64,000 nt of DNA from Nematopogon swammerdamellus (lineage: Eukaryota; Arthropoda; Insecta; Lepidoptera; Adelidae), in contig OX336343.1 of assembly GCA_946902875.1 (NCBI GenBank), positions 7,119,754-7,183,753 of the forward strand. The letters run 5' to 3'. The notes below the pieces were generated by a model. It had not been told where the DNA came from, did not search any database, and worked only from the letters and a program-made list of their open reading frames with translations. Positions 13,098 through 24,294 of the stretch are shown piece by piece (the stretch's first letter is position 1; every line of letters starts with the position of its first letter). Position numbers and translations under genes: made by a program.

Positions 13098-13212
13098 TTT
13101 TTTATGGAAACTAACATCTGCCCAATTGGCAATATAAGCCCTAGTATCAGCCCATATGATGATGTCACCTTGGTAAATTAGGTACCTAGGTGCCATGTCA
13201 GCGCTTCCTCGT
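13098..13212 (-). mobile_element. SINE family A tail, degraded, in intron 2 of the P-like gene
   Basis: Reverse orientation: TTTTTTTTTATGGAAACTAA then GGTGCCATGTCAGCGCTTCC. This corresponds to the 3' part of family A with many changes. It sits between exon 2 and exon 3 of the transposase gene. Confidence 0.75.
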
Positions 13213-13320
13213 AATCGAGAGGACTTATGATGTAGAGAACCTAAAAATAATAATACCTGTACTTTCAGCTCCAACAACTTCATTACCGGTCGAGACGGTT
13301 ACTGAAAATAAAGAAGGCGA

Positions 13321-13480
13321 TGATGTACCATCACAGCCAGAACCTGCAGATGTATCATCACGGCCAGAACCTGCAGATGTACCATCACAGCCAGAACCTG
13401 CAGATGTACCATCACAGCCAGAACCTGCAGATGTACCATCACAGCCAGAACCTGCAGATGTATCATCACAGCCAGAACCT
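13321..13480 (+). repeat. 27-bp coding minisatellite, about 6 copies
   Basis: The repeat encodes Gln-Pro-Glu-Pro-Ala-Asp-Val-(Pro/Ser)-Ser in frame within exon 3 of the THAP transposase. It forms a Pro/Glu-rich linker between the THAP domain and the catalytic region. Because 27 is divisible by 3, copy-number changes would keep the frame. Confidence 0.95.
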
Positions 13481-16239
13481 ACAGTGTGGGTGTTCAAGTT
13501 TCAAGTCAATCTGACGGATAATATGTGGAATCAGTTTAAAATCTGATATTGTATTGCAATTTACTTTGATGAATAGGCCGACTTATTATCAAATTAATTC
13601 AAATTACAAACTCTCATAAAATTCATTCCTTAGAGCTCTATAATTAGAGATTTTAAATTTTCTTTTCTGGCCCAGTATATTTTATGATTATATTTTCTAA
13701 TCTTACACATATTTCAGGGGCAATCAAATAACGACGGCAGCGGCTGCAACACGGTCCGTGAGAGAGCCGTGTCCTTCAACTTCAACCGACGAAACCCCCG
13801 TAATGCTGCCCCTACACCAGCGTGCTGCCACACCGTGTCTGAAAAGACGAGCAGAAGTCGATACTACACCAACTACACCAAAACAAAAGAAAATTTCACG
13901 TGAATATCTAGATGTAACCCCTAGAAAGAAGAAACTACTGGAACAGCTCAAAAAATCAAAATGTACAGTTAAATCACTAAAGAAGAGTGCTAAATTAGTT
14001 GAAAAGATTGATTCTCCTTTTTTAAAACAATTATTATTGTCTACTCTTGCAAATCAACACAAAGCACCACGGGGAAGACGTTGGACCACACAACTAAAAA
14101 TAGCGGCTCTTACTATATACAAACGTTCACCGAAAACGTACAGGTATCTGGAGAATATAATGCATTTACCAAGCATTAAAACTCTGCACAATGTGTTGCG
14201 AAAGATCCCGATGGAACCAGGAATAAATCCAATCGTCATGGAACATTTAAAATCTGTAGCTGACATAAGTGACGATAATGACAAGCTGTTTGCCCTGCTA
14301 TTCGACGAGATTTCCTTAAAACCACGGTTAATTTATAATGAGGTTACTGATCAAGTTGATGGCTATGAGGATGTAGGACAATCGTCAGATGGATGCGGCA
14401 GGTCTGCTGCGTTGGCTGATCATGCGCTGGTTTTTATGATGCAAGGAATTCGCAAGAAAAAAAAACAACCCATTGCGTTCATGGCACCGTTTCGTCCGCT
14501 AAATTGTACACAATAATAAAAGAAATTATTCAATCTATTCATACAACAGGCCTTAGAATTGTGACAACAGTGTGTGATCAAGGCCCTACCAATAGAGGTG
14601 CTCTAAATTTCCTGAAAAAGTTTACATGTACCAATGAAAATGAGAATTTTTTTATTATCGACAATACCAAAATATTCATCATATTTGACATTCCGCACTT
14701 ATTTAAGTCCATAAGAAATAATTTTCTAAATGGCGGAGAATTGATGTTCGACGGCAAAAAAGCTAAGTGGGCACATTTGGTAGATGCAGAGAAGAAAAAT
14801 AGTGAGTCCTTTTTGTACTTGAGCAAAATAACTCCCATCCACGTGAACCCTAAATTCCGCACAAAGATGAAAGTTAAATATGCGGCACAAATCCTAAGTA
14901 ACACTGTTTCTGCCGTTTTGAAATTGATGTCTGAAACTCACAAAGGGTCCGTCTATGGTAGTGAGATGCTAGAAACTGCGATGGTAGTTCAAGACTTAGA
15001 CAGATTGTTTGATTACACTAATGGACCTTCTTGTGCATCAGACACTAAAGCAGGCCAAAGGGTTAATGTTTCAGCTAAGACAGACCACGTGAAAGTTTGG
15101 ACCGACTATCGTAGAAAATTGTCCACCTTGAAATTTGTTAAAGCGGACACTGGAAACACTATAAAAAATGTTCAGTGCATTAAGGGCTACATAACATCAT
15201 TAAAAAGCTTACAAGACATATCCAATTATGTACTCTCTATTGGATTTAAATTTTTGAATCTTAGGCAACTGAACCAAGACGCTCTAGAAAATTTATTTGG
15301 ATTAATCCGACAAAATAGTCCTACAAACAGAAATCCTACGTGTTCGCATTTTAGAGCCGCTTTAAAAACGTCAATTTTGTCCGCTGCAACTGCACCGCAT
15401 AGTCGTGGATCTAACTGCGAAAAAGACCATAACTCACTACTACTAAACTTACACAATTTAGTATTCAAAGATCATGCAGAGTCCGATCGGGACAACCCTG
15501 AAGTGGTAAACCCTCTTGTCGAAGCAAATTCAGAACAGACATATTCTACTTTACAATTACAGGATGTTGATAATAACACAGAACCAGAAGAATGCCCTGT
15601 CTTGAGTTTAGAGGATGAAGATTTCTTTCTTGAATCCAGTAATGATTTTAATACAATTGAAGAACAACCGTTAGTTTATGTAAGTGGATACCTTGCCTCA
15701 ACTATATTACGAAATAACAATTGCAAAGAATGTCACGGATGCTTGAAAATTGAAGATCCGGCAAATAATCCCATGTACAGTTATATAAGACTTAGGGAGT
15801 GGTGGAAAGACCGAATAGCTTTAACATATCCATCAGTAAATCTATGTCGTTTCGTCGAGTGTGCACTTAAATTATTTGAAAACGACATTTGTTCACGTCT
15901 ACACGAACCCAACATTTCTCAAATCATAAAAACATTGATTCTTTCAAGGTGTGACATAAATTGGTTGAACTGCTCCCAACACTCTAAGGTGATGATTACA
16001 CCTTTAATCACACGATTATGTCTTCTTTTAATACGAAGACAATGCCAACGAATGAATCAAGGTTTGGCGTTGCGAGAAGAAGAATTGGCCAATAAAAACA
16101 AAAAAGCACAACAACAAGGCATAGCAAAGTAATGCGCTTTCTTTTTAGTGTGGTGACTTTGCGTTTAAAAATTCATAACAGCGTTGTTATCATCATTATA
16201 ATTGATACGCTTGTCGTAAAAGAAAATAAATGGGGAACA

Positions 16240-16842
16240 GCTGTACAGATCTCAAAATAACTTTGGACTGAACATTAAGAAACCGTCGATATTTTATCAA
16301 AAGGCGAGAATAGCCAAACGATGTATACTCAAAGACTCCAATGATAGCGCTATTCAAGCCTTACCCAACACACCGCTATCAGATGAACTGGAATTGAGGC
16401 TTGACTTCTACAAATCATTCCAAGTTGGTACACGCAAAAATAGATCTGGACTGGGCATAGAAACAGCAAAGTCTGATAATGAAATACTGAAAGGTTTTGC
16501 TCAGGAGGACATGGAGCAAGGTTTCAAACTTCACGCCTTAAATCTAGAAATGCAGAATAATTGGCTAACAGTGGGCGACTTCTGCATCCCTCCTGCATTG
16601 AAGTGGAAATCCATAATATACAACTGGCCCCTGAGCTGCTTAAGTTCTACCTAAATGCATTCCAGCTTACTCTCCCCGACCCGAGTAACCTAGTTAGATG
16701 GGGGAAATCTACAAATAGATTATGCCCGTCTCATGTAAGGAGTCCGTAGGCACGGCCAAACATTTGTTATGCGGATGCAAAATACTACTTGAGCGAGGCC
16801 AGTATTTCTACCGTCATGATAAAGTCCTAGATGTACTAGGCT
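16240..16842 (+). pseudogene. Non-LTR retrotransposon C-terminal fragment with CCHC-like knuckle
   Basis: The open frame from about 16240 reads NNFGLNIKKP, then AIQALPNTPLSDELELRLDF. After a frameshift near 16560-16600 it reads LLKFYLNAFQLTLPDP and NRLCP, then TAKHLLCGCK and YRHDKVLDVL. A Cys...His...Cys knuckle followed by YxxRHDxVL is typical of the C-terminal region of LINEs with restriction-like endonucleases. It lies just 3' of the P-like transposase and probably inserted there. The RT part is absent. Confidence 0.7.
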
Positions 16843-16937
16843 AATAAACTTGAAAATAAAATTGTTTCACATGCAGTGTTTCGTTGTTTTATTGTTTATA
16901 CCTTCTGGTTATGAGAAATAATGGAATCACAATTATA

Positions 16938-16967
16938 ATCGAATCGATTATAAATAATCGATTCGAT
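16938..16967. repeat. Perfect 13-bp inverted repeat
   Basis: ATCGAATCGATTA, then TAAA, then TAATCGATTCGAT. More ATCGATT-like words follow to about 17010. It could be a MITE core. Confidence 0.85.
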
Positions 16968-17185
16968 CACGATCACAATCGATTATATACATTTGAACAT
17001 CACTAATCGATATGATTAAAATCATAGTGCACATCTCTATCAACGTCAAGGCGCATGGTTATATTCTCTTTGGGCGCATCAGTGTCACAGAATAGAAAAG
17101 AGTGTCAGTGTGTGCGTGTGGTTTCTGTATGTTGGCATTAATTAGAAATGATTTCGTTCTTTTTCTTAAATGGGAGTTCCGCCTC

Positions 17186-17327
17186 TTAGCGCGTCTTGCA
17201 CCAACACGAGTTTAAAGTTAAGTAGCGAGTTATGGATTTAAACGCGGTTCACACATACAGCGGGTGCTAGTTTAACGAGTTAAACTGGTTTATATATTAA
17301 ATTTGTGTTGGTGCAAGTGGGCCTTAA
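17186..17327. mobile_element. MITE with CTTGCACCAACAC inverted ends
   Basis: Left CTTGCACCAACACGAGTTTA and right GTGTTGGTGCAAGTGGGCC are inverted copies about 100 bp apart. TTAG and TTAA lie just outside the two ends. No coding capacity. The TTAR flanks would fit a piggyBac-type target, but this is unproven. Confidence 0.75.
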
Positions 17328-17654
17328 AACGCAGTGGTTATATCCTCTTTGACTGAAGACGCCACCGACATCGGGGCGAAATATTTCAATAAATGTGCTT
17401 TTTTATTGTTATTAATAAAATATGTGTACTTACATCTACGATAACATAAAAAAATACCTGCGAAGTTTCTTGCCTCGTCTGATTCGTAATAGTAATCAAA
17501 CATTTAGGCTAGTTCACTTCCATATTAATACTAGGTAACTACAAAATTGCAATAAAAGTTTTTCTAAATGAATAAAACATTGCATGAAATATTTGTCGAA
17601 TATTTCTCTGCGCAGACAGATGTTATTCAGCAGATGTGATGTTAGCAGCTAGGT

Positions 17655-17806
17655 CAGCTGCTTATTGAAGCGTCCGGGGACCGTCGTGCCAAAGCGTTCC
17701 TCACACAAAACATCAGCCTCGCCATCCAGCGCGGGAACGCGGCGGCTGTCCTCGGGACAATGAATGATGTCCCGAGGATGCAGGAATATTTTTATTTAAT
17801 TTAAGT
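17655..17806 (+). pseudogene. LINE C-terminal scrap (IQRGNAAAVLGT)
   Basis: One frame reads RRAKAFLTQNISLAIQRGNA and then AAVLGTM. Related sequence occurs at 43010-43545, 48720-49010 and 60960-61235. I recognise this tail as one found in many invertebrate retrotransposon proteins, but I cannot name the clade with certainty. Confidence 0.65.
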
Positions 17807-19961
17807 TGTTACATTTCTGTTTAATTTAATTTTTCTTTGTCTAATAAAGATTTACACCGCTTGTTATTCACGTGACTATTTTTCTCCATACAAAATCGTC
17901 TTTCTGGGCTTATTTTTCCCCAGCCCCTAAACCTTGACCGATTTTAATGATTATTGTTTCTTGTAATAAGTATAATCTACGTACCTGTCTTTTTTTTTGT
18001 TTAGATTTAATATACGACGACGCCAGAGTAAAATTCAGTTTTTTTGAACGAAAAAAAAGTCACGAAGTTCATTAAGCTTTATTAAATCATTACTTCAGAT
18101 ATCAAAAAATAAGTAAAGAAGATACGTAATAGATAGATGGGACTGCCCTTATTACAACAACAAAATAATTGGAAAAATCGGATAAGGTTTTTTATTAGAG
18201 GTCAGGAAAACATAATAAGCCCCGTAAGACTAGTTTGGCGTAATTTGTAGGTATATCAGCTGAGAGCGTGCAGCTGCGTCCCTCTTGCGTTGGTGGGTGG
18301 TGCGCGTGGCGAGCAGAGACAGCCAAATACCTAACATGTTGTCACGTGACTAACCGTGTCTGCTCTTAAGAACTGTCGAGAGCTTTTTCTGGCCACTAAG
18401 ATCGTGTTACGTTGCTCCTAGCTACACTAGCACCAAACAATTCAACATTAGAACTGCCGAACGAAGATTTCATACTGTCAGTCGAAATGGCTGAGGCAAA
18501 ATATAGAACCCGACTGTCATACATAACGGGTGTCGGGTGGAGGTGATCTGGTCAACAATGTCAGGCAGGAGGTACCATTAAAAAAATCTACAGATCTCAC
18601 ACTACGCGCAACTATCAAATGCATTGAAAATGTAATTTAGAAATAATACACACGATTCATTCTTTATCGTACTGACGATAAAGTAAACGGAGCGCAGACT
18701 GACCCCGCGCGTAAGGGACCCGCTACCGTGTACAGTTTTTGTCCGCCCGCCTCCTAAGATGGCTTAAACTGTAGCTTAATTCAATCCCCAGATTCAATTT
18801 TTCCGTTTCTTGAATAGCAAGCTCAAAAATAAAGTTATTGGGAAATTCTCGATCCAAGTCGGCGAATATTTTTTGAATTTTTGAAAATTTTTGGAATATC
18901 TCAAAAAGTTACCGACCGATTTTGGGAATTCAAATTGCACTTTGAAGGCCTATGGCAGACGCACATTTAGACATAATTATGACCCATCCGCGTACCTATC
19001 ATATCTGCGAAACTACAGGCAAATGTCACAATTTCATAAATCGGGCGATCACGAAAACATAAACATTTTCAATGTTAAAAATTATTAGTTTTCTTGAGCA
19101 AAATATCGCGGACGTGTGGTAGAGGCACGTTGCACCGTGGTCAGGTCATTATCTTCGGACAGCGCGCGCGCGGCAGGCTGGAGGTAAGCATGTGCGCTTG
19201 TGCACGGTGGAGTTTTGTGATAGAAACAAAATTGTTGAGTTTTGTACGAGTATATCGAAAAAAAATATCACCTTAGAAGAAATTTTAATTTGACTTTTTT
19301 GCTCCAAACAATCTCATGATGTTTAAAGTAAGTATTGACCATTCGTCTTGTAACACCATGTACTATATATGTTTTATTTTTATATAAACCAACATGGGTG
19401 GCTGTGCCGAGAGACCAATGGTGCTGTCGACAGAGCCAAAATCACCTCTCTTCGTGAAACCACGCTCATTTAGGTGCCATGCCAGTAGATTTACAGACTG
19501 GTAGCTAGGCTGTCTAGCCTGTTAATACGAAGTTTGAAGACACCTTAATATATTGATTGAAGATAATGATGATTGATTTCGTCGTTGTGCACACAATTTA
19601 AAATTACTTTTCACTTATCTCTTCTATCCTTTTGAAATATTTGTCCAGCACTTACTTTGTGTTCGCTATCAGTTGATATTCTACGTATATAATATTAAGA
19701 CATTTCTTATTTCGTTTGAAGAAATACATGAATACCCCCAAAGTGCTTATGACATAAGTGAATTCTTTGTCGTCATTGATGTATGTCATATGTATTAATG
19801 TTCTAAGTTGCTATAGCAAAAACTACAAATTCAAATTGTGATGACTAAAAGCTAAAAGCAATAACCCTGATACAATGACTTCACACATTTACATTTTACA
19901 TAAATTATTATATGGAATAGACTTACTTTAATGAATTTTTTTTATCCATCCTTCCTTACCT
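17807..19961. other. No gene recognised
   Basis: Short ORFs at 18891-19276 lack domains. No element boundaries were recognised. Confidence 0.4.
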
Positions 19962-20157
19962 ATAATAAAATCCAACGTCTGCTTTCTGTCTGTCCGCTTA
20001 TAACGCGAGAACCACTGAACAGATTTTAATAAAAAAAAAATCTACGGATAGCTTGATTCTTCCCATCAACTATAGGCTACTTACTATCACGCTAAATGGC
20101 TTATGAGGTTAGCAGTGAAGTGAAATATGAGAGCGGGCGGAGCCGCGGGCACAGCTT
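19962..20157 (+). mobile_element. Short Helitron-like element
   Basis: It begins near CCTATAATAAAATCC, followed by CTGTCTGTCCGC and AACCACTGAACAGATTTT, and ends GGAGCCGCGGGCACAGCTTG. This parallels the ends of the 41766-43923 Helitron (TCTATACATATAATAAAAT...CAGCTAG). The terminal CTTG departs from CTRR, so the end may be mutated. Confidence 0.6.
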
Positions 20158-20190
20158 GTAATTAAATAATAACCATTCCCAAGTGTGATA

Positions 20191-20525
20191 TTTCTTTTTT
20201 ATGAAAACGACACGGTTGGCTCGATCACTTACCACATTCGTGATATCAGACCACGACATATGGTGAACTAGGTGCCATGTCAGTGCTTCCCTTCGGTCGT
20301 GCCGGCTACACTGAACTGGACTGAACACACGAACTATTTGCATAGCCGTTTCAACAGACCTTTCATTCAGTGCGGTGGTACCAACCGCGCGGGTTAAACC
20401 CTACCACCTAGTAAGGTAAGAAGGGACGGCACCTACAATTTTACGTGAAATCCGAACCACGGTCGAGTCACCCATCCAAGTACTGACCTCACGACCGACA
20501 TTCGACCGACCGCACCGAAGCTGAT
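20191..20525 (-). mobile_element. SINE family A, minus strand
   Basis: Reverse-complement order is T-run, GACACGGTTGGCTCGATCAC, AGGTGCCATGTCAGTGCTTC, CCTACCACCTAGTAAGGTAA, CCGAACCACGGTCGAGTC, then the 5S-like CACCCATCCAAGTACTGACC. The head is diverged near 20500-20525. Confidence 0.9.
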
Positions 20526-21011
20526 ATAGGCATAGAAATATATTTGGTTTTTAAATATAATACCTACGTATGCTGTATGTATTCCTTCTGCCGCATGCGT
20601 TGCGTACTCGTATTTTGAAAAACATAAACCGTTTAGATTTAATGATCTGAAAATAATTCTGGAATAACAGAATCAGCAGGAAAAGTCAATTGACATCTGG
20701 ACATCACCGCAGAGAGTTGTGTGCTTCCTTGCGGGAGAATAATACATACATACCATCAGACCTGCCTCCAAACGGAGTAGGCAGAGACAACGTGCCGCGG
20801 TTCTACGACGCCCCTACCAACAAGATGGAGATATAAAACAGCGGTAGCGTAATAGCGTGAAGATATTGCTACCTCTTTAGTGCCGCTTAAATCCCAACTG
20901 AAACAACGCTTAAAGAGCTTTAAGCGTTTATATTGGCGGGCTTTTAGGGCGCTCAGCTCGTGGGCGTAGAATGTAATTCTTTTCTAAGGAGCGCCCGTGG
21001 TAGGTAACAGA

Positions 21012-21056
21012 GGGGGGGGGGGGGGGGCGGGGGGAGGGGGGAAGGGGGGAAGGACG
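21012..21056 (+). repeat. G-rich tract (16 G run, then GGGGGA clusters)
   Basis: G16 at 21012-21027, then further runs of five to six G up to 21056. It has G-quadruplex potential. A Pro-rich minus-strand ORF across it is an artefact. Confidence 0.9.
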
Positions 21057-22017
21057 AGGGGTCGTTAAGAAAGGAACAAATTGCCTTTTCGGCTAGAGTG
21101 CCGGCATAATGGGTCTCCCTGCGATGCGTCGGCGGTGCTATCATAGATATTGTTAGTGCGAACAAACTGCTTTCTAAACATGAGCCTATCTCTGATAAAT
21201 ATGTATTCTTCATACTTATAGAATGACTGTTTATTTTATAAAAGTACTAGCTTTTAGCCGTGGCTTCGCTCGCGTGAATTTCGTATTTAAAAAGAAGAAA
21301 GTAATTAAGAAAGAAGGCCGAGCTACGTTCAGGTAAACAATAAACCTTCTCGATGAAATTAAGTAACTAAGGGCGAGGCCCGCTACCGTACCTTTATTTC
21401 GGCGCGCGGAACAATAATTCAGTTTGTATGAGAGCCACATCTTAGCGTAACCAGAACTGAATTTTATCCTATCCTGTGTCCCGTATAGTATAATGTGCTT
21501 GTACTTGTATAGTATAAGTTTCATATAATTCGGATGATCGGCTTAAGAGTTATGGACGAACATATGTACATAAAGAAAAGATGGAGAAAATGGAAATTTA
21601 GTTTTAATATAATACATAGAGTCTACAGACGCAATATTTCATAAAATAAAGTAACTTACTCCATGACCATCCCTTAGAGAGTTATTATTAGTACTCGTAT
21701 ACATAATATATGATGTAGGTACCAGACAATAATATTATATGAAAACAATGTGAGCATTCACTTACCAAGAAGGTTACACACTCAGTGCTTCTAAAATCAA
21801 TACAGTTCAAAATATCACGAACATTAATTTAACTGAAGCGTATAATTTAAAAGGCCTTTTATATGTTGAATAACCACAAGAACACATTGAAATCAAAAGC
21901 GCATGGATAATAAATAATGGCATATCATTAAGGAGCAACCTTTTTAGCTCTGTCCATAAATGAATCTCAAAATAAATGGTGAATAAATCTGATTCAGAAA
22001 ATAATGAACCTCCTCGG
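21057..22017. other. No gene; minus-strand Helitron 3' end at 21248
   Basis: 21248-21290 is ACTAGCTTTTAGCCGTGGCTTC then GCTCGCGTGAATTTCG, the Helitron 3' terminus in reverse. 21320-21395 has one unit of the internal GGCCGAGCTACGTTCAGG / GGGCGAGGCC repeat of the same family. The rest is unassigned. Confidence 0.6.
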
Positions 22018-22037
22018 CCCCCCCCCCCCCCCCCCCC
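22018..22037 (+). repeat. C20 homopolymer
   Basis: Twenty consecutive C, then ACCCCCCACCCC. A poly-Gly minus-strand ORF here is an artefact. Confidence 0.95.
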
Positions 22038-22424
22038 ACCCCCCACCCCGCGGCGCCTCCGGGTTGACTTTTCATTTGTGCTTTCGCGTAGAGTAAACTT
22101 CTAACTTTAACGCGAACAAATTTGAAATTGGAACGCTCGAACTGTTTACGATGTCGCCGATTTCTTACAGTTGACCGCGCTCACAGCGAAAAAGCAATAT
22201 TGACTGCTAATAAACGAGCATTCGCGTCTCCATCGACAGCTATCGGCCTTCCTTTGTCAAATTAAAATTAAAATTGTCCTTCGCGACATTAACTTTCTTC
22301 TCCATAGCTCAATTTATTTCACTGAAACAGAATATTGGGACATTTTCTAATCTGATTTCAATTCAATTGAGATCGACATAAACGAATATTTTGTATTTTA
22401 AGTTTACTCTGTAGTGTACTCTGT

Positions 22425-22924
22425 AGCTATTTGCCATACGTAAAAGGTGTTACAGACCAGAATGGTAAATTACTTCGGAAAATGGAAATCAGGACATTCT
22501 ATAAGCCTCTACCTAAAGTGTCTCAAATGCTTAGATCCGTTAAAGATAAGATACCATTGCAAGCCCCAGGCGTCTACAAAGTTCCATGTAGGTGTGGGAA
22601 GAGCTACATCGGCCAAACGAAGAGGAGCGTCCATGAGCGAATGTGCAACACATAAGAGCAGTCAAGAATGGTGACCTGCAGAAATCGGCCATTGCGGAAC
22701 ATCTATTGCTTGGTGATAGTAACCACTGGATCCGGTTTGATGAAGCGTCGGTACTAGCGGTAGAACGACATTACACTCCACGCCTAGTCAGGGAAGCCAT
22801 CGAAATCACCACTCAACAGGCACAGAAATTTCAACAGGTACGACAGCATGAATTTATCACCTTCTTGGCTGCCCGTGCTGTCATAGTACACATCTGCAAG
22901 ATCTTCCGCCAAGACAGCGTCTGA
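22425..22924 (+). pseudogene. Penelope-like retroelement: GIY-YIG endonuclease region
   Basis: The first frame reads [30 protein letters not shown], then the GIY-YIG-like core [20 protein letters not shown] and SVHERM. The frame then shifts near 22640 and continues [38 protein letters not shown] and RLVREAIEI. This is the C-terminal nuclease of Penelope-like elements, which nicks target DNA for reverse transcription. The RT domain is not present upstream, so the copy is 5'-truncated and frameshifted. A hammerhead-like fold follows about 140 bp downstream. Confidence 0.9.
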
Positions 22925-23066
22925 AGACAAAGTGAGTGTTGTGTGCAGCCGGGACTTCGTACGATGTATGGATCGCGATCTAACACCGCTGCCGAATATT
23001 GTGCAACCTACCCACAGCTATAATCTTCGAAAAAGAGCAGTTTGACGGCTAGTACAACGGACACCA

Positions 23067-23129
23067 GACGTCGGCTCCAGGAACTCCCGCAGTCCCTGAA
23101 GAAGCCCGTGACGTAGCGGGCGAAACGTC
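23067..23129 (+). ncRNA. Hammerhead-ribozyme-like fold in Penelope 3' region
   Basis: Stem III pairs GACGU (23067-23071) with ACGUC (23125-23129), and C at 23072 would be the cleavage base. The core CUGAAGA is at 23096-23102. Stem II is GCCCG (23104-23108) with CGGGC (23117-23121). GAAA is at 23122-23125. Stem I (23073-23095) pairs imperfectly. There is one extra A between the core and stem II, so activity is uncertain. Hammerhead motifs are known in terminal repeats of Penelope-like elements, and the upstream GIY-YIG fragment supports this reading. Confidence 0.65.
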
Positions 23130-23207
23130 GACTTAATATGTAAGTCTTTAAACCTACTCTGGTAATCCGGAAACTTAAAAATGAGGAATATTTTGTATGA
23201 GAAAATA

Positions 23208-23545
23208 CGCCCCCGTACATACATACATACATATATACCACAAGCTGTATCCCTATAATCAGGGTAAGCAGAGTAATCGGTGTTGTGCTGCAAGAACTCT
23301 GGTAAATTACAGCACAAAACCGACCACCACGTTTAGCAAAGCAACTATCAACCAGCAAGTAAGGAACGAAGATCCACCTGCTGCATGACTCGGTGGAAGG
23401 ACCGCGCCACGGTGAGAGGTGGCTATCCTGTCGCCCTGTTGCACGGCATCTTGTCCTTATCCCTTAGTCACCTTTTACGACATGCACGGAGAGAGATGCA
23501 ATGGGAATATTCTTTTCAAATACCGGCCCAACACGGTACGCCCAC
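23208..23545 (-). mobile_element. Retroposon family C (TATG-tailed), minus strand
   Basis: CATACATACATA at the left is the tail on the minus strand. It is followed by GGGTAAGCAGAGTAATCGG, TGTTGTGCTGCAAGAACTC, CACGGCATCTTGTCCTTATC and GAGAGAGATGCAATGGG. It recurs at 26806, 36836, 49638, 50573 and 58520. No ORF. It is either a SINE or the 3' end of a LINE. I saw no clear tRNA or 5S head. Confidence 0.8.
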
Positions 23546-24294
23546 CTCTTAACCTAGGTTAACCTGTTCGCCATGGGAGCGAACAGGTTAATATATTTTG
23601 GTAGATGTTACATTTACCGTCTGTAACAAAACTTCTCTTTACTAGCCATGGAGCCATACTATCTACCTCCACAGTACTAGCAGACAAATAAACAAACTAT
23701 AAAGTGCCTTAAAAAACATTTTGTTTCATCCGAACTTTATTCATTAAACTGAAATGAAAACTTAAGCACTCTCTAATGAATTCTACCCATCTGCCATCAT
23801 TCCCGAGTAGCCTACAATGATGCCCCGCAGACCAGTACCCACCGCCAGCGCAGAGCATAGTATACATTGCAATCAGCTTGTACCTGGAACCTTTTCACAG
23901 TAACTTAGTTACTTCACATCCAACAGAATACTATGTAGGTGTAGTGAACCGGCAAGTGTTAAAACAAGGTTGTACATTAACTCAAGCTTACGTGACCGTA
24001 CGTAACAAACTCCCCTCTATATGACGACGCTACCGACCTGCCATAAACTCGTCGCCCCGCCTGATGAAGTCCTTAATAGCCGCAAATTGCTGGACCCCAG
24101 GATCCGCCCCATTATGAACTTAATGCCGACCTTACTTAGCGGCCGCTCGTACACTATACAGCTACATAGACTAATAATAACCTAGAGAACCGCAACTTAT
24201 TAAAAGTTTACTAGCCATTCCGGAAGACGGACGACATCTTAAATTAACAATTTATTCCAACAGATGTTTTGTTCAGTTATATTTTTAAGAGTTT
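23546..24294. other. No gene; 12-bp-arm hairpin
   Basis: 23560-23590 holds TAACCTGTTCGC and GCGAACAGGTTA around a 7-base loop. Nothing else was recognised. Confidence 0.5.

Larger units (their letters stand above)
12220..16132 (+). pseudogene. THAP-domain P-element-like transposase gene, four exons, one frameshift
   Basis: Exon 1 (12220-12317) begins MSRRKCCICGL. Exon 2 (12777-13015) joins in phase after Asp-Pro-Asn and supplies the rest of a THAP zinc-binding domain: C-x2-C, then FVCGKHF and an AVPTLDL motif. Exon 3 starts at 13269 and holds a Pro/Glu repeat; its end is unclear (13485 or 13497 fit the phase). Exon 4 runs 13718-16132. It has a basic, coiled-coil-like stretch, then an RNase H-like core with candidate acidic residues in LLFDEISLK, VCDQGPTN and NQDALENLFG, as in P-element/THAP9 transposases. 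Total length fits THAP9-like proteins (about 900 residues). Near 14480 the frame shifts after QPIAF and resumes with HGTVSS, so this copy is probably inactive. THAP proteins bind the element ends and the core cuts DNA. An alternative is a decaying domesticated gene. Confidence 0.9.

Noticed and set aside
13225..13497. Minus-strand Gly/Ser/Asp repeat ORF
   Set aside because: Shadow of the 27-bp coding repeat in exon 3 on the plus strand.
20953..21213. Pro-rich minus ORF
   Set aside because: Produced by the G16 tract; no domain.
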